Assembly: GCA_023078555.1 (NCBI GenBank)
Contig: CM041198.1
Location: 9,843,836 to 9,907,835, forward strand
Origin: Ulva prolifera
Lineage: Eukaryota; Chlorophyta; Ulvophyceae; Ulvales; Ulvaceae
Length of the DNA: 64,000 nucleotides
Direction of reading: 5' to 3'
Part shown: positions 58,302 through 64,000 of the stretch, in pieces
Position numbering within the stretch: position 1 is the stretch's first letter
How the letters are laid out: the number at the start of each line of letters is the position of its first letter
Translations under genes and position numbers: made by a program
Notes under the pieces: model-generated
The model's database searches: none
Told to the model about the DNA's origin: nothing
The model's input: only the letters and a program-made list of their open reading frames with translations

Positions 58302-59696
58302 TCAAGCACGATGCTGTGGCGACCATTGAGAAGAACGATAATCCCGTACACTCTTCTGTCGAAGATCACCACCCCTCCATGATGCTTTGGAGCCTCCTGC
58401 TGACCCTGCTGGACGATCAGTGAGTGCCCTTTGACGGCACCTTTCAGCTGATGGGGACCTGGAGACTGAACCCCGCTCGCAACGCCTGGTACATGTGTGG
58501 TTGCCATCGCGTGAGGTTTCATGATGAGCTTGTTTTGGGCCACTCAAAGATGTCACCCGCTGTATCCGAGATTGCCCAGCGCACTCTGACGCACCACGGT
58601 CTCGATCACATGTTTCTGGTGGCATACTGGCTGCAAGACGGTGGTGTTCACGAGCACTTTGAGCACGGACACCGTTAGCATGCAGTAGATCACGCTGTGC
58701 AGCCACTCGCTCATGCACTTGACGAGCTGTTTGTAGTGAATCATTCCGGACAGGATCGGCCGCTGTCAGGCTGGCTCTTCGTGCGTCCAATGCTGTCGAC
58801 ACATCAGTGTGCTGGGGTGCAACGATATTTGCAGTGACTTCACGAGTTTCAGAAGTCACGTCGCATTGACGCCTGGGAGATTTTACTTGATCAGGGCATT
58901 GGATGTCTCCAGCAGGTCTGCTAGCTTCCTCACGTTGCCGCCTGCACATGGCAATCTAGTCTTGCACTGCAATCCACGTTGAGGCATTGCCGCACAATGC
59001 ATGCTGATGAACAGATTTAAATACAGAAAATATTTGTCTCCCAAGATGTATGTAGAGCATTGCTCTGTAGATTCACACTTGCTGTGGGGCTCCTCTGAAG
59101 CATCAGCTGGGTTGCCATCAATAGCATCAGCCAGATTTGCATCCAGCGGTACGCCAGGTGTCACCATGCCCGTCAGCTTCCGGAAAGCCTTGATTTGATG
59201 TTTCAAGGCCTCGATGTACTCGTCCTTACGCCGCAAGTGCGCCCATGCCGTTTTGTACAAGCATGACAAATTCTTTTCTAGCATAGTACACTTCCGTAAC
59301 AGCTTAGCATTCTGCACAATTGATACACATTGAGAATGGGATTGACAGCAGAATAGAAGTAGTCGAATAGTGTAACGGCATCATATACGAATTCACACGA
59401 TCTACTCACTCCCGAGCCACACATGCAGTAGCCAGAGAACAGTGATGCATTCGCCACAAACCACACGGTAACCAGATGCAAGACTAACTTGAAGAAGATC
59501 TGGGTCGCTGAAGCAAGTTTGCTTTGAGGCACACGCGCATTCTAGTTCTCCTCACCTGCTGTTTGCACTGGCCCAGCCCTTGCCGTACGAGTGCCATCTC
59601 CTCTTCATGCTTTTCGTTCACCTCCCGCAGCTTCATAGGATCATACTGACTGCTCTGAGTGCCCTCGGGGACCTCGAGGTCGTCGTAGAGATCCAT
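58302..59696 (-). CDS. FLASH/CASP8AP2-like protein (histone pre-mRNA processing)
   Basis: Three exons on the minus strand (59696-59556, 59311-59079, 58941-58302) join in phases 0 and 2 to about 337 residues. The N-terminus begins MDLYDDLEV. The coiled coil in exon 2, AKLLRKCTMLEKNLSCLYKT then AWAHLRRKDEYIEALKHQI, resembles the FLASH N-terminal coiled coil, in which a stretch of the form N-I-S-x-L-x-K-T-A is followed by an R-K-D-E-E-I segment. In animals FLASH binds Lsm11 of the U7 snRNP and helps cleave replication-dependent histone mRNA. The rest of the protein is charged and Arg/Ser/Ala-rich, probably disordered. Chlorophytes have stem-loop histone mRNAs, so the role is plausible, but it is inferred from a short similarity. 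An unrelated coiled-coil protein is possible. Confidence 0.5.
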
Positions 59697-60516
59697 TGTC
59701 ACGGAGTTGGGAAGGGTGCGGGTGTTTGTCTAGCTCAGCAAGAAAACCATCGCCACGTTTCACAGGCAGTCGCAATGCTGTGGTGACTGTCAAGCATCCA
59801 TCACTCACCACTGTCGATCGTCCATGTCGGCAGGAATGCGACGCATGTCTCGTGATGCATGTCCTGCGATGCAGGCTACATGAACTGTACATGAACTTCG
59901 CACCACTGGTAGCCACCCAGATCGCATTTCTCTTAGACGCTGGAGTGATAAACATCAAAGAAGAACTTGGCAGTAACAGGTTGTTATGATGATGAAGCAG
60001 TCGTGTCACAACGTCGCTGTGTTCGCAGATTCTCGAATCCCTTGCTCCAGGTACTGGCTCAGACCTGCACATGGACAATAATGTCGCATGTGCTGTTGTC
60101 CCTCGGGCATAGGAAGGGACTTTCTCTTCTTGCACTGTCAGAATTATAGGGACGCTAAGGGCCTGTTATTGGCAGCTCGGGGGCGTCCCACAGTTCGCTT
60201 GATTGGCGCTATTGTTGCACAGGCGTCATGCCGGGTGTGCCACTCTCGCGATCGTCACAGCGCCTGCGTACAGTCACAGAAACTGTATTTTATACAGCTC
60301 CTCAGCACTGGCACTCGGCTTGTTTCAGCCGCAGAAAGTATGCAGGCGACGCTTCCACGCAGCCTTCAAAAATAAAACCTATCGTTTGGAAGATGCAAGA
60401 GACATCGGTGCTTGTTCAACTGTCATTGCATACTCGTCTGCCGTTAAACTCTGTTTTTGACTTTACTCGCACAATTCCAAGCAATCACTGTGTTCTGAGC
60501 AGTTGTTTTTTCGCAG
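59697..60516. other. Intergenic or 5' region of the Arg/Ser-rich gene
   Basis: The FLASH-like gene starts leftward at 59696 and the Arg/Ser-rich exon begins at 60517. The first exon or exons of the latter must lie here. Candidates exist in frames between 60000 and 60480, but none could be fixed by a donor in the right phase. Confidence 0.4.
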
Positions 60517-61036
60517 GCTGGCAATTCAGGTGGCAGTGCGATCAAGGAGCATCGGGATAGGGATAGCTCGCCGCTGAGTCAGCGACAGGCTGGGGGTTCT
60601 AATGGGACTCATTCAAGGTCTCGGTCCCCCAGAAGAGGACCTGAGAGCTCAGCAGCCGGACCCACAAAAAGCCAAGGAGAAGATCTTCGCCGGACCTCCA
60701 CACGAAGCATTGGACGTAGGGAAGACTCCGATCGTCGTCATCCAGCTGTAGATGATCTCAGGAGGAAGGTCGCTCCTTACAAGAGAAGATTTGACACTTT
60801 TTCGGACCGAGATGCCTCAGGGACAAGAAGAGGAGGCAGATTTCGGTCCAGGGACGACGAACAAGCCGGTCGTGAGTTAGATTTACGTGCACGCACAAAA
60901 AGCTGGCCCGGATCTGGTGAAGCTCAGGATGTGATGCAGCGTCAGGCCGCGGCCACTGCAGAGAAGAGTCTCATAGCTATGTCATACGAAGAATACTTGG
61001 CTGTCTTTGGCCAAGTGCAGGATGCTTGGAGAAAGC
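60517..61036 (+). CDS. Arg/Ser-rich protein, internal exon (partial)
   Basis: A 520-bp stretch from an acceptor (60516) to a donor (GTAAGC, 61037) is open in one frame for 173 codons without a start codon. It is rich in Arg, Ser, Asp and Gly: HSRSRSPRRGPESS, then DDLRRKVAPYKRRFDTFSDR, and a conserved-looking end AMSYEEYLAVFGQVQDAWRK. The composition is that of SR-like splicing or RNA-binding proteins. No RNA-recognition motif lies in this exon. The exon has no ATG, so a search limited to ATG-started frames would miss it. Neither the 5' exon nor the exon after phase-1 position 61036 was established; an acceptor at 61184 is one candidate. Confidence 0.55.
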
Positions 61037-61610
61037 GTAAGCTTGAGTTGACTTTTATTAATTCTCAGCTTTCGTATGGACCAGGATGATTGCATTCACT
61101 GCCAGTGACATCTGTGTCTCAGAACATGCTCTGAATTTCTTGCTTCAAATGACCCGGCGATTGATACTGATGATCTGCATGCAGTTCTGCCAGCTGTCCA
61201 CCAGTGCCAAAAGGACGGTGTATGGATGAAGCTTTACATGCTTGACAGCTGTGATGAAATAGCACTCGGTGCTATCAGTGTCAGGATTTCAAGACCTGGC
61301 TTGAATGTCGGTAAAATCATGGTAACACACAACCTTCTGACGGTACAGCCAAGTTTAAATCCTAACATTTCGCAAATATCATATTGCTGAACCGCACCAC
61401 ATGCCGAAACAGATCAGTGCCATGATAAACATGTCATCACATGTTCCTAAAAAAAATCACAGAAACCAAACCACTCCCGTGAGAGGATCTGCACACAGCA
61501 ACACTTTGACGGAGGCACTGCGAATGTAGCCGGTTGGAAGTGCACTCTCACTGTCATCTGCAGGCAGGCATATCTCGGCCGCGCTATGGGCTCTCTTCAC
61601 AGCTGCAGGA
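61037..61610. other. Unassigned region between convergent genes
   Basis: It may contain the 3' exons of the Arg/Ser-rich gene (possible acceptors at 61122 and 61184) and the 3' end of RPB10. No conserved coding block was recognised. Confidence 0.35.
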
Positions 61611-61984
61611 TCAGGCTTCATCTGTTTCGAGCTTGTATTTGAGGAGTTTTTCGATGAGATCAACATGGGTCATAAGCATCCTCCGACAGCAATATCTCTT
61701 CAGGTCCAGCATGTCCAATGCCTCGATCTCAGAATAATCGGTTGCCACCAAGCCAATGTACGCCTCCCACTTGTTGCCCACAACCTGCAGCACCACATCT
61801 TGGACGCAACTCAGAATGAAAGATACAGTAGTAATATTTTGCGGGAGGCAAATGATCCATTGGCAGTGCACGCGATGTTGGGTGTACGGCTGCTGGGTGC
61901 TGCAGCACAAGCCCCAAGGTTGATCTACTTGCCGCCCATTGTACGTACCTTCCCACACGTGAAGCATCTAACTGGGATGATCAT
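61611..61984 (-). CDS. RNA polymerase subunit RPB10 (RPABC5)
   Basis: Two exons on the minus strand, 61984-61949 (12 codons) and 61784-61611, join in phase 0 to 69 residues. RPB10 is a zinc-binding subunit shared by RNA polymerases I, II and III. Exon 1 encodes the invariant [12 protein letters not shown] with the first two zinc cysteines. Exon 2 gives [13 protein letters not shown], then [20 protein letters not shown] with the second Cys pair. Length and sequence are nearly those of all eukaryotes. The 36-bp first exon is easily missed by gene finders. The gene starts 427 bp from PCNA in the opposite direction. Confidence 0.96.
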
Positions 61985-62411
61985 GCTTAGGACCAGTACT
62001 TCCACAAACTTCCGACGACGAAAATTGTGTATCGTTAGAACAGGTCACATCCGACACGACACAGCTGTGGACGAAGCAATACTTAACGATGCGTAACAGC
62101 AGTTTTTCTTCGTAGTTCTCCGATAGCGGCATGGCAAGATGATGCATTTCATACACGATGGAGGTGCATGCACGTCGTTGATGTGCTGCGTTCGGCTCCA
62201 TGCGAGATAAAAGGATTATGTTTTACGCGTCGCAACATGTGTTGGCCGTTCAAACACTTGATGCTCTTCATGGCAGAAGAATATTGTGTCGAAGACAACA
62301 TGGGCAGCAGTAAAAGGTTGTGGTTTTAGAGCTTCATTTTCTCGCTATAGGTATCACTCTGTAGCAACGCCTTCGACGCTTCTCTACGCCACTGTCTCGG
62401 AGCGCGCTACT
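61985..62411. promoter_or_regulatory. Divergent promoter region RPB10/PCNA
   Basis: Only 427 bp lie between the two start codons, so the genes probably share control elements. Candidate E2F-type sites were not identified with confidence. Confidence 0.5.
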
Positions 62412-63615
<1,204 letters not shown>

Positions 63616-64000
63616 TTCTACACGATTTTTCCGCTTCTTTCATTTGTGCCCATAAACCTGACAACAATCTCTCAGTGGGTCGTATCTCTCAGGGGGTGTA
63701 CATTCCAAAACATTAGCGCTAAGATCTGAGTTGATAGTCAATCCTTGGCTTGTCCTGGCTTGCAATCGTGTTTGGTGCTTCATCTGTGAAAGCAGATGTG
63801 GGATGGGATCTGAACATGATTCGGTCGAGTTGAAGTCAATGGCACACATGAGGCCACGACATTTTTTGTTTCTGATATCTACCAGCAAGTCCTGCCGGAT
63901 GTGGTATCAAGTCCTGTCAATTTTCCATGTGCAAACAAGCCAATGCGACTGCCGACTATTTGTTGGTGATGCACCACATTTAGCTGGTACGGAGTCATGA
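63616..64000. other. PCNA 3' flank, nothing recognised
   Basis: A plus-strand frame (63731 to the window end) and a minus-strand frame (63888-63640) overlap here. Neither shows a motif. Confidence 0.45.

Noticed and set aside
58190..58543. 117-codon minus-strand frame overlapping the FLASH-like last exon
   Set aside because: The alternative frame contin­ues in phase from the coiled-coil exon, and this one has no partner.

Overview
The window is nuclear DNA of a green alga (Chlorophyta). Genes are split by GT-AG introns of roughly 100-700 bp that often keep codon phase exactly. The gene content is plant-type: an early light-induced chlorophyll-binding protein, an atypical chloroplast-type thioredoxin and an SGPP-type sugar phosphatase, beside general eukaryotic genes (PCNA, POLD2, RPB10, TIM23, V-ATPase H). 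The green-algal poly(A) signal TGTAA follows the ELIP and POLD2 stops. Long TG/CA microsatellites are common. I cannot name the species. A selenocysteine tRNA at 23358-23444 argues against a land plant, because land plants have lost that system.

Layout. 1-2417: no gene recognised. 2523-3470 (+): ELIP. 3594-4936 (-): small helix-hairpin-helix protein. 5.4-6.0 kb: inverted short repeats and a TG tract. 6162-9177 (-): V-ATPase subunit H. 9915-10378 (-): CCDC12/Cwf18 splicing protein, head to head with POLD2 (10903-13371, +). 14840-16198 (-): compact voltage-gated channel with an unusual pore. 18141-19250 (-): SGPP-like HAD phosphatase. 20085-21633 (+): thioredoxin-like protein. 23358-23444 (+): tRNA-Sec. 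25.0-29.1 kb: repeat-rich block with a broken Copia element, long perfect palindromes and a palindrome cluster. 29.6-32.1 kb (+) and 33457-38289 (-): two unrecognised genes, the second an eight-exon, about 955-residue protein. 39.9-44.9 kb (+): very large beta-helix protein. 46670-46837 (+): possible small C2H2 protein. 50441-51740 (-): cyclic phosphodiesterase, head to head with a cytochrome P450 (52129-55735, +). 56315-57456 (-): TIM23. 58302-59696 (-): FLASH-like protein. 60517-61036 (+): Arg/Ser-rich exon. 61611-61984 (-): RPB10, head to head with PCNA (62412-63615, +).

Functional groups. POLD2 and PCNA both serve DNA polymerase delta at the replication fork. The FLASH-like protein would serve histone mRNA maturation, also an S-phase task. 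CCDC12 and the Arg/Ser-rich exon point to splicing, RPB10 to transcription. ELIP, the thioredoxin and SGPP belong to plastid or carbon metabolism.

The most unusual items are the tRNA-Sec gene; the beta-helix protein with an exact 48-residue repeat; a family of short elements sharing a GTTACAAGGACA-type end, two of them inside introns; perfect palindromes of 40 and 72 bp inside a dead Copia element; a 770-bp cluster of palindromes; a six-helix channel reading TGEF where potassium channels read TVGYG; and a V-ATPase intron that seems to begin with AT. All gene models were spliced by eye using codon phase and family knowledge; no alignment was run.
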